Shown piece by piece: positions 5,800 through 12,454 of a stretch of 12,528 bases of DNA. Numbering within the stretch: position 1 is the stretch's first letter; every line of letters starts with the position of its first letter. Location of the stretch: positions 1-12,528 of the forward strand of contig CANNTZ010000072.1 of the NCBI GenBank assembly GCA_947522735.1, in the 5' to 3' direction. Position numbers and translations under genes: made by a program. The notes under the pieces are model-generated. The model searched no databases, was not told the origin of the DNA, and saw only the letters and a list, made by a program, of their open reading frames with translations. The stretch is from an uncultured Oscillospiraceae bacterium (GTDB taxonomy: Bacteria; Bacillota; Clostridia; Oscillospirales; Ruminococcaceae).

Positions 5800-8007
5800 T
5801 TACTCTTTCGTCCCTCGGCGGCGTTTTTTCCACAGGATATATCCGCCCGCAGCCGCTCCCGCCGGTATCAATGCAAGCAGCCATAGCGCTCCGCCGCCCC
5901 TGTCCGCTGTCTCCGTTCCGACTGACGCAGGCTCCGCGTCCGGCTCGCCTCCGGCGGCGTTGATGTCAAATTCCGCGGTTATCGTGTGGTTTGCCGCGAT
6001 GTTTTCAAAAGTATAGCTGGTTATCGCGCCGAGCTCCCTGCCGTCAACGCAGACGCTCTTAACGCTCCAGCCGGTCTCCGGAATTATCGAGAGCGTCAGG
6101 CTCTCGCCGCCGGACACCGATATGTCGCCCTCAAACTCAATCGAGCCTCCCTCTCCGGAGGAGGAGGTTATCGTGTAGCGCCCTCCCTGGCTGACGGGCT
6201 TGCCCGGCTCGGTTCGGACGAAGCTTGCCTCGATGGTGTGCGGCGCGTCCACCTGCTCAAAGGTATAGGTGCGCACCGCGCCGATATCCTCGCCGTCAAC
6301 CGTGACGCGCTCTATCGCATAGCCGTCGTCCGGGTTTATCTCGTAGCTTGCGTCGCGCCCGGCGACAATCTCGGTAAAGCCGTCCGGCGTGATGCTGCCG
6401 CCCGCGCCCGCCTGTGAGACGACGGTGACGGTGCGCTCCCCCGCGCCGGTGAATATCGCCTCGACGGTGTGCCCGCAGACGAGGCCGTGGAAAGTGTAGC
6501 GCGAAGCCGCACCGATGCTCACGCCGTCCACCAGCACCGCGCTTATGACGCAGCCCTCGTCCGGGACGAAATTGAAGGTAACGCTCTCGCCGCGACCGGC
6601 GACGACGCTGCCGGAGGGCGAGACGCTGCCACCTGCGCTTGCAGTGGCTCTCAACACGAAATCTCCGGCGAAAACGGGATATCCCGTGCGTCCGCTGTCA
6701 AGCTTCCACGCCGAAAGCTCGCCGTCAAGCTTCGCCGCGCGTGCGTTCAGCCCGTCGCACAGCGCCGCGATATCGTCCTCCAGTGTGGCCGAAAAGCAGT
6801 CCTCCACCCTGCCCTCGCCGCCGGCCAGCTCCGTGCTTCCGGCGGCATAGCAATTGACAAGCTCGCCCGCCGACGACGCCGCGACGCCGAACTCTGCGAC
6901 GCCAAGGCTATAGCAGTTGACGATGACCGCACTCTGTCCGGCGTTTCCCGCAATTCCGCCAGCCAGCGCTCGCCGTCCGTCCGCCGCTACGTCTCCCGCG
7001 TTGGAGCAGTTGGTCATGTATCCGTCGGTCTGCCCTGCAACGCCGCCCGCGTTCGCGGCGTTTGCGCCCTCTGCCGTGACGCTGCGCGCATTGGAGCAGC
7101 GGTCGAGACGACCCGTCTGAACGTGCCCTGCTACGCCCCCGGCGGTGCTCTCTGTTGCCTGTGCGTATATTACCGGTTTACTTATACAGCCCGTAATATT
7201 CCCCGAATAGTTGTCTCCCACAATGCCGCCCGCGAGCGCCAGATTTTCGGCGTTCACCGTCACCTGTCCGTCGGAGCGGCAATTCTCGATGCCTCCGCCG
7301 CTGGAATAACCTGCGACCCCGCCCGCCTTGCAGGTCTTTGCACCGTTTTTACCCGTGATGACCGCCGCGTAGCTTGAGCAGGCCGATATCTTGCCGCCAA
7401 GCCCGCCCGCGATGCCCCCGGCGTAGCAGGAGCCGAGGGCGCTTATGTCGATGGTGCCGCGATAGAAGCAGCCGGAGACGCGCCCGGAGCATATCCCGGC
7501 GACACCTCCTGCAAAGCACTGGTTAAGCGCGCCCGAGGCAAAGATGTTCCCCTCGACCGAAAGGCGGCTGACGACGCCGTAGCTCTCGACGCTGCCGAAC
7601 AGCCCGGCGTATTCCGCGTCGTAGACATACATATTATATACGCGGTGACCGTTTCCGTCGAACATGCCCTCGAAAGGCGCATCCGCTTTTCCGATTGGCG
7701 TCCATGGGATGCGATCAAGATCGATGTCAGCGTCAAGCCTGAAATAGACGCCGCGAAAGCTTTTCCCCTCGTTGGTCAGCCGGGCGAGCGCCGCAAGCCT
7801 GTCGGCAGAGTCGATGATTATGGGGTCTGCCGCGCTGCGTCCGGCGCCGGAGGAGACGTCCAGTCCGCCAGCACCGCCGTTCCAGACGCTGACCGTCGCG
7901 GAGCCGTCCTCCTCATCCGCGAGCGCCGTGAGCGCAAAAAAGCCGAACGTCAGTATCAGCGCCAGCATCAGCGCCGCCGCCCGTGGAATGCTCAGTTTTC
8001 GCGTCAT
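5800..8007 (-). CDS. Secreted GLUG-repeat / InlB-type repeat surface protein with C-terminal membrane anchor
   Basis: A 735-residue envelope protein. Residues 1-30 are a signal peptide (basic start, hydrophobic core, ALTALAD cleavage site). Residues about 60-110 (DPIIIDSADRLAALARL, FRLDADIDLDRIPWTPIG, FEGMFDGNGHRVYNM) lead into a run of GLUG-like repeats to about residue 440. Each repeat has an AGGVAG/AGGIAG core followed by a 'NC.s.g' turn, predicting a right-handed beta-helix. Three repeats of about 70 residues follow at about 450-519, 525-596 and 610-680, with GGSI-P-G, VDG, YTF and HTI-A-F landmarks of the InlB B-repeat-like fold. The end has a hydrophobic segment (about 706-726) and a basic tail (KKRRRGTKE), a stop-transfer anchor. 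There is no LPxTG or NPxTx motif. It starts 35 nt after tldE with only a weak GAGAGG site 11 nt from the ATG. An adhesin-like role is a guess. Confidence 0.85.
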   Translation of the reverse strand: MTRKLSIPRAAALMLALILTFGFFALTALADEEDGSATVSVWNGGAGGLDVSSGAGRSAADPIIIDSADRLAALARLTNEGKSFRGVYFRLDADIDLDRIPWTPIGKADAPFEGMFDGNGHRVYNMYVYDAEYAGLFGSVESYGVVSRLSVEGNIFASGALNQCFAGGVAGICSGRVSGCFYRGTIDISALGSCYAGGIAGGLGGKISACSSYAAVITGKNGAKTCKAGGVAGYSSGGGIENCRSDGQVTVNAENLALAGGIVGDNYSGNITGCISKPVIYAQATESTAGGVAGHVQTGRLDRCSNARSVTAEGANAANAGGVAGQTDGYMTNCSNAGDVAADGRRALAGGIAGNAGQSAVIVNCYSLGVAEFGVAASSAGELVNCYAAGSTELAGGEGRVEDCFSATLEDDIAALCDGLNARAAKLDGELSAWKLDSGRTGYPVFAGDFVLRATASAGGSVSPSGSVVAGRGESVTFNFVPDEGCVISAVLVDGVSIGAASRYTFHGLVCGHTVEAIFTGAGERTVTVVSQAGAGGSITPDGFTEIVAGRDASYEINPDDGYAIERVTVDGEDIGAVRTYTFEQVDAPHTIEASFVRTEPGKPVSQGGRYTITSSSGEGGSIEFEGDISVSGGESLTLSIIPETGWSVKSVCVDGRELGAITSYTFENIAANHTITAEFDINAAGGEPDAEPASVGTETADRGGGALWLLALIPAGAAAGGYILWKKRRRGTKE

Positions 8008-8042
8008 ACGCGTCGCCGCCTCTCTTTTGCAAGGTTCTGCGT

Positions 8043-9380
8043 TTATTTGCCCGAGACCATGAGTCCCTTTATCAACAGGCTCGGCGAGCCGATGCAGCCG
8101 CCGGAGGGGATACCGAACCGGAGGTCGGAGCCGAGCTCCTCGAGCTCCCGCATGAGCGTCAGGAAGGAACCCGCGACGGTGATGCGCTCGACCGGACGAA
8201 CCGGCCTGCCGCTTTCGACAAGATATCCTCTGGCTATCAGCGAAAAATCTCCCGTGACGGCATTTGCCCCCGAGTGCAGTCCCGAAACCTCTGTGACGAC
8301 AAGGCCGTCGCCGAGCTGCTCCACAAGCTCGTCAAAGCTCTTTTTGCCGGGAACGATATAGAGGTTCGAGGGCGCGACGTCCACAGGAGACGCGGCTGAC
8401 GCCCGTCCGGCGTTGGAGGTGGAGCGCACGCCCGCCTTTTTGGCGGTTTTAAGGTTGTGCAACAGCGATTTGAGCCGCCCGTTTTCCACGACGACCGTCT
8501 TTTCCGAGGGCGTTCCCTCATCGTCGAACGCGCGCGGGAACTCGTGGTACAGCGGGTCGTCAACGACGGTCAGCTTTTCGGCGGCAATTAGCTCGCCCAG
8601 CCTGTTTCCGACCGGAGACAGTCCCTTCTGCGCCTTTTCGGCGGAGAAGATGGAGGCAAAGGTGTCGAGCAGATCGCCCGCGGCATCGTGCCGGAAAAGG
8701 ATGCGGTAGCTCCCCGCCTCAACCGGCTGCGCGCCAAACTGCGCCGCGCCCTCACGAACCGCCTCGGCGGCGCAGGAGGCGGTGTCGGCGCAGTCCGCGC
8801 CAAAGCGGAACGCAAAGCCGCTGTGCAGCTCGCCGTTATCCTCCATCACCGGCGAGACGTAGCAATAGCAGCCCTTTTCGCTGCTTTGCGCCTCCAGCCC
8901 GAGGGTGTTGCATATTCTCACGGTGGTGCTGTAGCTGCTGAAAAGATCGGTGGAAACGCGCTTGACGCGGGGATCCGCCTCCATGCAGCGGCGCTCCAGC
9001 TCCCTTGCAAGCGCTATCTTGCCGCGCTCGTCCAGCTCCGCGACCGGGTTCTCCGGCCTTTTTATCTCCGGATACTCGCAGCGCGTCTGCATCGGGTGGT
9101 CGTCGCTGCTCTCGATCACGCGGGCGTTGTCGGCCGCCCTTGCCGCCAGCGCTTCCGGCTCGTCAAGCAGCTCCGTATAGGCGTAGCCGTCGCGTCCGCC
9201 GAGCTTTACTCGCAGCCCGAAGCCGCCGCTGCGGCTGACCGAGTAGCTGTCCACCTCCTGCTCGAGTATCCGCACGGTGAATCGCTCGCTCTCGACAAAA
9301 AACGCCTCTGCCGCCTCGCAGCCTCCGTCCAGAGCCGCCGCAAAGGCCTTATCCTTAAACTCGTCAAAATTCATAGCCAT
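8043..9380 (-). CDS. pmbA: TldE/PmbA, catalytically silent partner of the TldD metalloprotease
   Basis: A 445-residue protein, the usual PmbA length. The start is ATG 9380, which overlaps the tldD stop by one base (TGATG) and has a GGGGG stretch 9 nt upstream; a second ATG lies two codons later. The frame is open further up, but only inside tldD. Family features: FTVRILEQEVDSYSVSRSGGFGLRVKLGGRDGYAYTELLD at the N-terminus, FDDEGTPSEKTVVVENGRLKSLLHNLKTAKKAGVRSTSNAGR in the middle, and SFDELVEQLGDGLVVTEVSGLHSGANAVTGDFSLIARGYLVESGRPVRPVERITVAGSF towards the end. It has no HExxxH motif, as expected for TldE. TldD and TldE form a cytosolic heterodimer in which only TldD carries the metal; the pair is known from microcin B17 maturation and CcdA degradation in E. 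coli. The one-base overlap indicates coupled translation and 1:1 production. Confidence 0.95.
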   Translation of the reverse strand: MAMNFDEFKDKAFAAALDGGCEAAEAFFVESERFTVRILEQEVDSYSVSRSGGFGLRVKLGGRDGYAYTELLDEPEALAARAADNARVIESSDDHPMQTRCEYPEIKRPENPVAELDERGKIALARELERRCMEADPRVKRVSTDLFSSYSTTVRICNTLGLEAQSSEKGCYCYVSPVMEDNGELHSGFAFRFGADCADTASCAAEAVREGAAQFGAQPVEAGSYRILFRHDAAGDLLDTFASIFSAEKAQKGLSPVGNRLGELIAAEKLTVVDDPLYHEFPRAFDDEGTPSEKTVVVENGRLKSLLHNLKTAKKAGVRSTSNAGRASAASPVDVAPSNLYIVPGKKSFDELVEQLGDGLVVTEVSGLHSGANAVTGDFSLIARGYLVESGRPVRPVERITVAGSFLTLMRELEELGSDLRFGIPSGGCIGSPSLLIKGLMVSGK

Positions 9381-10768
9381 CAAAGCGCGCCCCCTTTTCC
9401 GCCTATCGTTATCCCTCCGACGCGTATGCGCGGCTGGCCGACGTTTGTCGGGACGCTGCCGGAAAGCGAGCCGCACATCCCCTGCGCCATCCACATTTTT
9501 CCTGCGACGCGGTCGATGCGCAGCAGTATTTCGGAGCCCTTGCCGACGAGCGTTGCGCCGCGAACCGGCGTTAAAATATTTCCGCCACGTATCCAATAGC
9601 CCTCCGCGACGGCGAAGTTGAACTCGCCGGTCAGAGGATTGACCGAGCCGCCGCCCATCTTTTTGGCGAAGAGGCCCTCGGCGGTGGAGCGTATCATCTC
9701 CTCGGGATCGTCGCTGCCTGGGAGGATAAAAGTGTTGGTCATGCGGGAGGTCGGCGCGTAGCTGTAGCCCTGACGGCGGCTGCTTCCGGTCGGCTCCATT
9801 CCCATGCGGCGCCCGCCGAGACGGTCGATGAGATAGCCCCTGAGCACGCCGTTTTCTATAAGCAGGTTGCGGCGTGAGGGCGTTCCCTCATCGTCGCAGC
9901 CGATGTGTCCCCATTCGCCTGCAAGCGTGCCGTCGTCCACGGCTGAGACACAGTCCGCGGCTATCCTCTGTCCGAGCTTGCCGCAAAATTCCGAGTTTCC
10001 CTTGGAGACGGCGGTCGCCTCCAGCGAATGTCCGCACGCCTCGTGGAAGATGACGCCGCCAAAGCCGCCGTCAATGACGACCGGCAGGTTTCCGGCGGGA
10101 CACTCCGGCGCGTGCAGCATAGTGACGGCGGTTCTCGCCGCCTCGCGGCCCCAGTATTCCGGGTCGATAAGCTCGCGGAACGCCTCAAAGCCCATCGAAT
10201 AGCCGGGTCCCTCGAAGCCGGTCTGCGCGCCGCCCTCTCCCGTCGCCACTGCCTGAACGGCAAGCCGGATCCTCGGACGGCGATCCTCCGCCCAAACGCC
10301 CTCGCTGTTGCACACCGTCACCCGCTGATCGACCTCGAGGAGCCTCACCGTGGCCTGTGTAATCTCGCTTGAGCATTCGCGCATTCCGGCGTTTGCACGC
10401 TTCATCACCTCAATGCGCCGTCCGTTTCCGATGGAGGCCATCGGCTGCTCCGGCGCGCCGCCGTAGCTCCTGACCTCAAACGGCGCAGCCGAACCCGCCG
10501 CGCAGCCCTCTATAGCCGCAGCGGCGGCCCTTGCCGTCGCCAGAAGCGCACGCTCCGAGGTATCGGCGGTATAGGCGTAGGCGCTTTTAGTGCCACTGAA
10601 CACACGCACTCCCGCGCCGTGCTTCCGCGCGCTTGCCGCATCCGTAACGGCCCCGTCCAAAAGCTCGAGGCTGTTGCTCTCGGTGTCCTCGATATAAAGC
10701 TCAGAGAAATCCCCGCCGCTGCACAGCGCTGCCTCCAGCACTGCTGCGGCTGTCGTTTTTGATATCAA
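9380..10768 (-). CDS. tldD: TldD metalloprotease (catalytic subunit)
   Basis: A 462-residue enzyme. The likely start is TTG 10768: GGGAGG (10782-10777) is 8 nt upstream and the product then begins MISKTTAAAVLEAALCSGGDFSELYIED, as TldD proteins do. A GTG at 10798 would add ten residues but lies inside the last codons of the upstream gene. The zinc motif HEACGH is at about 242-247 (His242, Glu243, His247), inside VIDGGFGGVIFHEACGHSLEA. The third ligand is probably the cysteine in QGMCGS at about 432, ahead of VPTNVGQPRIRVGGITIGGKGG. The DDEGTPSRRNLLIENGVLRGYLIDRLGGRR segment is also diagnostic. With TldE it forms a heterodimeric protease that threads extended peptides into a closed cavity. The gene overlaps tldE by one base and follows DUF4236 after 20 nt. 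The substrate in this organism is unknown. Confidence 0.95.
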   Translation of the reverse strand: MISKTTAAAVLEAALCSGGDFSELYIEDTESNSLELLDGAVTDAASARKHGAGVRVFSGTKSAYAYTADTSERALLATARAAAAAIEGCAAGSAAPFEVRSYGGAPEQPMASIGNGRRIEVMKRANAGMRECSSEITQATVRLLEVDQRVTVCNSEGVWAEDRRPRIRLAVQAVATGEGGAQTGFEGPGYSMGFEAFRELIDPEYWGREAARTAVTMLHAPECPAGNLPVVIDGGFGGVIFHEACGHSLEATAVSKGNSEFCGKLGQRIAADCVSAVDDGTLAGEWGHIGCDDEGTPSRRNLLIENGVLRGYLIDRLGGRRMGMEPTGSSRRQGYSYAPTSRMTNTFILPGSDDPEEMIRSTAEGLFAKKMGGGSVNPLTGEFNFAVAEGYWIRGGNILTPVRGATLVGKGSEILLRIDRVAGKMWMAQGMCGSLSGSVPTNVGQPRIRVGGITIGGKGGAL

Positions 10769-10788
10769 GCTGCCGTCCTCCCGTACAA

Positions 10789-11085
10789 TTATTCCCACTT
10801 GGGTTCGTTGTTGAGCTCCTTTTTGTCCTCGGCCGCCGCTTTTGCGGAGGCGCTCCCTGCCGTCTTTTTCGACGTCTTTTTGGCAGCGGTTTTCCTGCCG
10901 CCGTCAAGCTTTTTGGAATAGGAGACGCCGGTGCCGGGGATAGAACCGCTGACTCTCGCCCCGCTTCCGCCGAGCGTCACCCTTGCGCCCTTTTTTCCGA
11001 GAGTCACGCTTGGTCCGGACTTGTTGATGTTGATCTTAACTCCCGGCAGTACGGTTATGCTGCCCTTACCGAATTTCGCGCCCAT
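10789..11085 (-). CDS. DUF4236 domain protein with a lysine/alanine-rich tail
   Basis: A 98-residue protein. The ATG at 11085 has GGAAGGAGC upstream with about 7 nt spacing. Residues 1-57 are a DUF4236 domain: MGAKFGKGSITVLPGVKININKSGPSVTLG, then KGARVTLGGSGARVSGSIPGTGVSYS, a glycine-rich beta repeat typical of the family. The family function is unknown. Residues about 58-98 form a tail rich in Lys, Ala, Ser and Thr (KKTSKKTAGSASAKAAA), ending in an acidic EPKWE, which should be unfolded. There is no signal peptide or membrane segment. It is the first gene of the run to tldD, tldE and the surface protein, and its end is only 20 nt from the tldD start. The tail and position make it a candidate substrate or partner of TldD/TldE; nothing proves that. 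Upstream, a TATAAC box (11113-11108) with a poor -35 may be its promoter. Confidence 0.85.
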   Translation of the reverse strand: MGAKFGKGSITVLPGVKININKSGPSVTLGKKGARVTLGGSGARVSGSIPGTGVSYSKKLDGGRKTAAKKTSKKTAGSASAKAAAEDKKELNNEPKWE

Positions 11086-11135
11086 ACAAAGCTCCTTCCG
11101 TTATATTGTTATAGTGTGCGTGCGGCCGAAATTTA

Positions 11136-11154
11136 CTGCGCTCCCGCGGCGCAG
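11136..11154 (-). terminator. Weak hairpin terminator after the SGNH hydrolase gene
   Basis: On the minus strand, CTGCGC (11154-11149) pairs with GCGCAG (11141-11136) around a 7-nt loop, followed by TAAATTT. It lies 8 nt after the SGNH hydrolase stop and 50 nt before the DUF4236 start. The U-run is broken, so termination may be partial. Confidence 0.5.
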
Positions 11155-11162
11155 ACGGTTTC

Positions 11163-11822
11163 TCACGCTCTGTGGTCGTAATCGAAGCCGCAGTGCGCCA
11201 AAAATTCCCGCGCCATCAGCGTCGCGCCCATCTGATTGGGATGCACCCTGTCCCATGCGATGCTGGTCGAGTGACGTATGCGGCAGAAATCCGCATAAAG
11301 CTTCTGGAAATCCACAAAGTCGCAGCCATGCTTCTCCGCCAGTGCGCGGCAGATCTCGACGTATTCGTCCATTCTCCTGCGCATCAGATCCTCGCGGTTC
11401 GGCTCCATGTAATACGGCGAGCAGATGAATATGCTCTTGACCCTGCCCTTCACGGCAAGAATCATCTTTTCAAGGTTTTGCTCGTACTCCTCCGGCATGA
11501 CCGCCAATTCCGGAATCGCCGGGCAATCGAATTGACGCCAGACGTCGTTTATTCCTATGCAGATCGAGACGTAATCCGGGTTCAGCGAAACAACGTCGCG
11601 GTCAAAGCGTCCGAGCAGGTCGCGGCTTGTGTTGCCGCTGATTCCGGCGTTGGTGATCCTTATCTTCAGCTCCGGATACCACGCGACCAGCATGTTCTCA
11701 ATGATGCGGACATAGCTTCTCCCGAGGCTTTCAAAAAGCCCTTCTCCAACCGGATTCGCGCTGTCCATATCCGTCACCGAGTCTCCTGCAAAAACGATGC
11801 GATCCATGTTTTCAAAAATCAT
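11163..11822 (-). CDS. SGNH/GDSL-family hydrolase
   Basis: A 219-residue esterase-type hydrolase. The start is ATG 11822 because GGAGG (11835-11831) is 8 nt upstream; an ATG at 11843 lies above that site and has no site of its own. All four SGNH blocks are present: FAGDSVTD with the nucleophile Ser15, ITNAGISGNTS with the block II glycine (about 57-65), CIGINDVW with the block III Asn (about 88-95), and WDRVHPN with Asp191 and His194. There is no signal peptide, so it acts in the cytosol. Members deacylate sugars, lipids or small esters; a carbohydrate esterase is plausible given the locus but is not shown. It has its own strong promoters and is partly separated from the DUF4236 gene by a weak hairpin. 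Confidence 0.93.
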   Translation of the reverse strand: MIFENMDRIVFAGDSVTDMDSANPVGEGLFESLGRSYVRIIENMLVAWYPELKIRITNAGISGNTSRDLLGRFDRDVVSLNPDYVSICIGINDVWRQFDCPAIPELAVMPEEYEQNLEKMILAVKGRVKSIFICSPYYMEPNREDLMRRRMDEYVEICRALAEKHGCDFVDFQKLYADFCRIRHSTSIAWDRVHPNQMGATLMAREFLAHCGFDYDHRA

Positions 11823-11855
11823 GTTCCATTCCTCCGCAACCATGTATTTTCTTTG

Positions 11856-11884
11856 ATTATATCATGGATATCGTGCCTTGTAAA
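11856..11884 (-). promoter_or_regulatory. Proximal promoter of the SGNH hydrolase gene
   Basis: On the minus strand, TTTACA (11884-11879), a 17-bp spacer and TATAAT (11861-11856), a near-consensus sigma-A promoter. The hydrolase ATG lies 34 nt downstream of the -10, which is a normal leader length. Confidence 0.8.
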
Positions 11885-11927
11885 CCTGTGCCCGCCGGTA
11901 ATCCGCCGTTTATTATGGTCTGCTTTC

Positions 11928-11956
11928 ATTATATCATACGCATATCATCGTGTAAA
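11928..11956 (-). promoter_or_regulatory. Distal promoter copy upstream of the SGNH hydrolase gene
   Basis: On the minus strand, TTTACA (11956-11951), a 17-bp spacer and TATAAT (11933-11928), with the same two hexamers and spacing as the proximal one, 72 bp upstream. The ATGATATAAT/TATGATATAAT region just around the -10 and the AAAG after it are shared. The remaining spacer bases differ. Confidence 0.7.
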
Positions 11957-12423
11957 CCGATTTTTAAAGCGGCCACACGCCTCTCCCTCTTTTGCCCTCA
12001 CATATATCAACGCCGGACGGCCTGTCCCTCGCATCCTCCGGCGCTCTTCGGCGATTTCCGTATAATGATGACTGCCGTCAAATGCGGCTCAATTCTTTCG
12101 GCGCACAAAACCAGGCCGGTGACTTTCTTCATTGGCTCCCGGCCCGGCCTTGCGCCAATAATTTTTTTGAGAGGATATAACAGGTCTGCAAATGCAGCTT
12201 CTTGCAGAAATTCGTTTTGCCGCGCTCAAGTCCGCCCTTTTCATGAGAAAAATTTTCGAATTAGCTTCCGATGAGCGACGCTCCGGACATTCGCCTTGCA
12301 GACATATTTTTCACATTTTGTGTCCCGTCAAGCTTATTCCTTCAGCGGGCACAGCACTTCTCCCACACATCTTTTTCATCGTTCGCGGACGTTGTCGGAT
12401 TTGAACTATCACAGACACAAAGT
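11957..12423. other. Intergenic stretch without a convincing gene
   Basis: About 470 bp with lower G+C (roughly half in the lines counted) than the neighbouring genes. No reading frame has a ribosome binding site plus a plausible protein. It holds a hairpin with arms CGCCGGA (12011-12017) and TCCGGCG (12037-12043), a plus-strand TATAAT at 12061-12066 without a -35, the plus-strand terminator-like hairpin at 12131-12168, and otherwise featureless sequence. Confidence 0.6.
12131..12168 (+). terminator. Orphan plus-strand terminator-like hairpin
   Basis: ATTGGC (12131-12136) pairs with GCCAAT (12154-12159), with an inner GGC/GCC stem and an internal loop, followed directly by AA and seven T's (12162-12168). 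The U-run faces right, so it would end a plus-strand transcript, but no plus-strand gene lies to its left. It could mark a small RNA starting near the TATAAT at 12061, or be a decayed remnant. Confidence 0.5.
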
Positions 12424-12454
12424 AAAAGAGCATTCGCGAAAACGAATGCTCTTT
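12424..12454 (-). terminator. Intrinsic terminator of the tRNA-Asn transcript
   Basis: AAAGAGCATTCG (12425-12436) pairs perfectly with CGAATGCTCTTT (12443-12454) around a 6-nt loop. On the minus strand the hairpin begins right after the tRNA CCA end and finishes in TTTT. Its symmetry would also work in the other direction. Confidence 0.9.

Noticed and set aside
9381..9596. Longer tldE starting inside tldD
   Set aside because: The extra 72 residues are the antisense-free but out-of-frame end of tldD and do not match PmbA. The TGATG overlap at 9380 is the natural start.
11864..12274. 136-codon plus-strand frame across the region right of the SGNH hydrolase
   Set aside because: It starts inside the hydrolase promoters, crosses the orphan terminator, has no ribosome binding site and an implausible composition.
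12192..12404. 70-codon plus-strand frame before the tRNA
   Set aside because: The nearest purine-rich stretch (GAGAGG, 12169-12174) is 17 nt away, too far, and the product is not protein-like.
12386..12405. tRNA-like GTCGGATTTGAAC string, possible tRNA remnant or attachment site
   Set aside because: It resembles the antisense of a T-loop but the flanks cannot form a T-stem or acceptor, and the tRNA-Asn 3' end is not duplicated in the window, so no att site or island boundary is supported.
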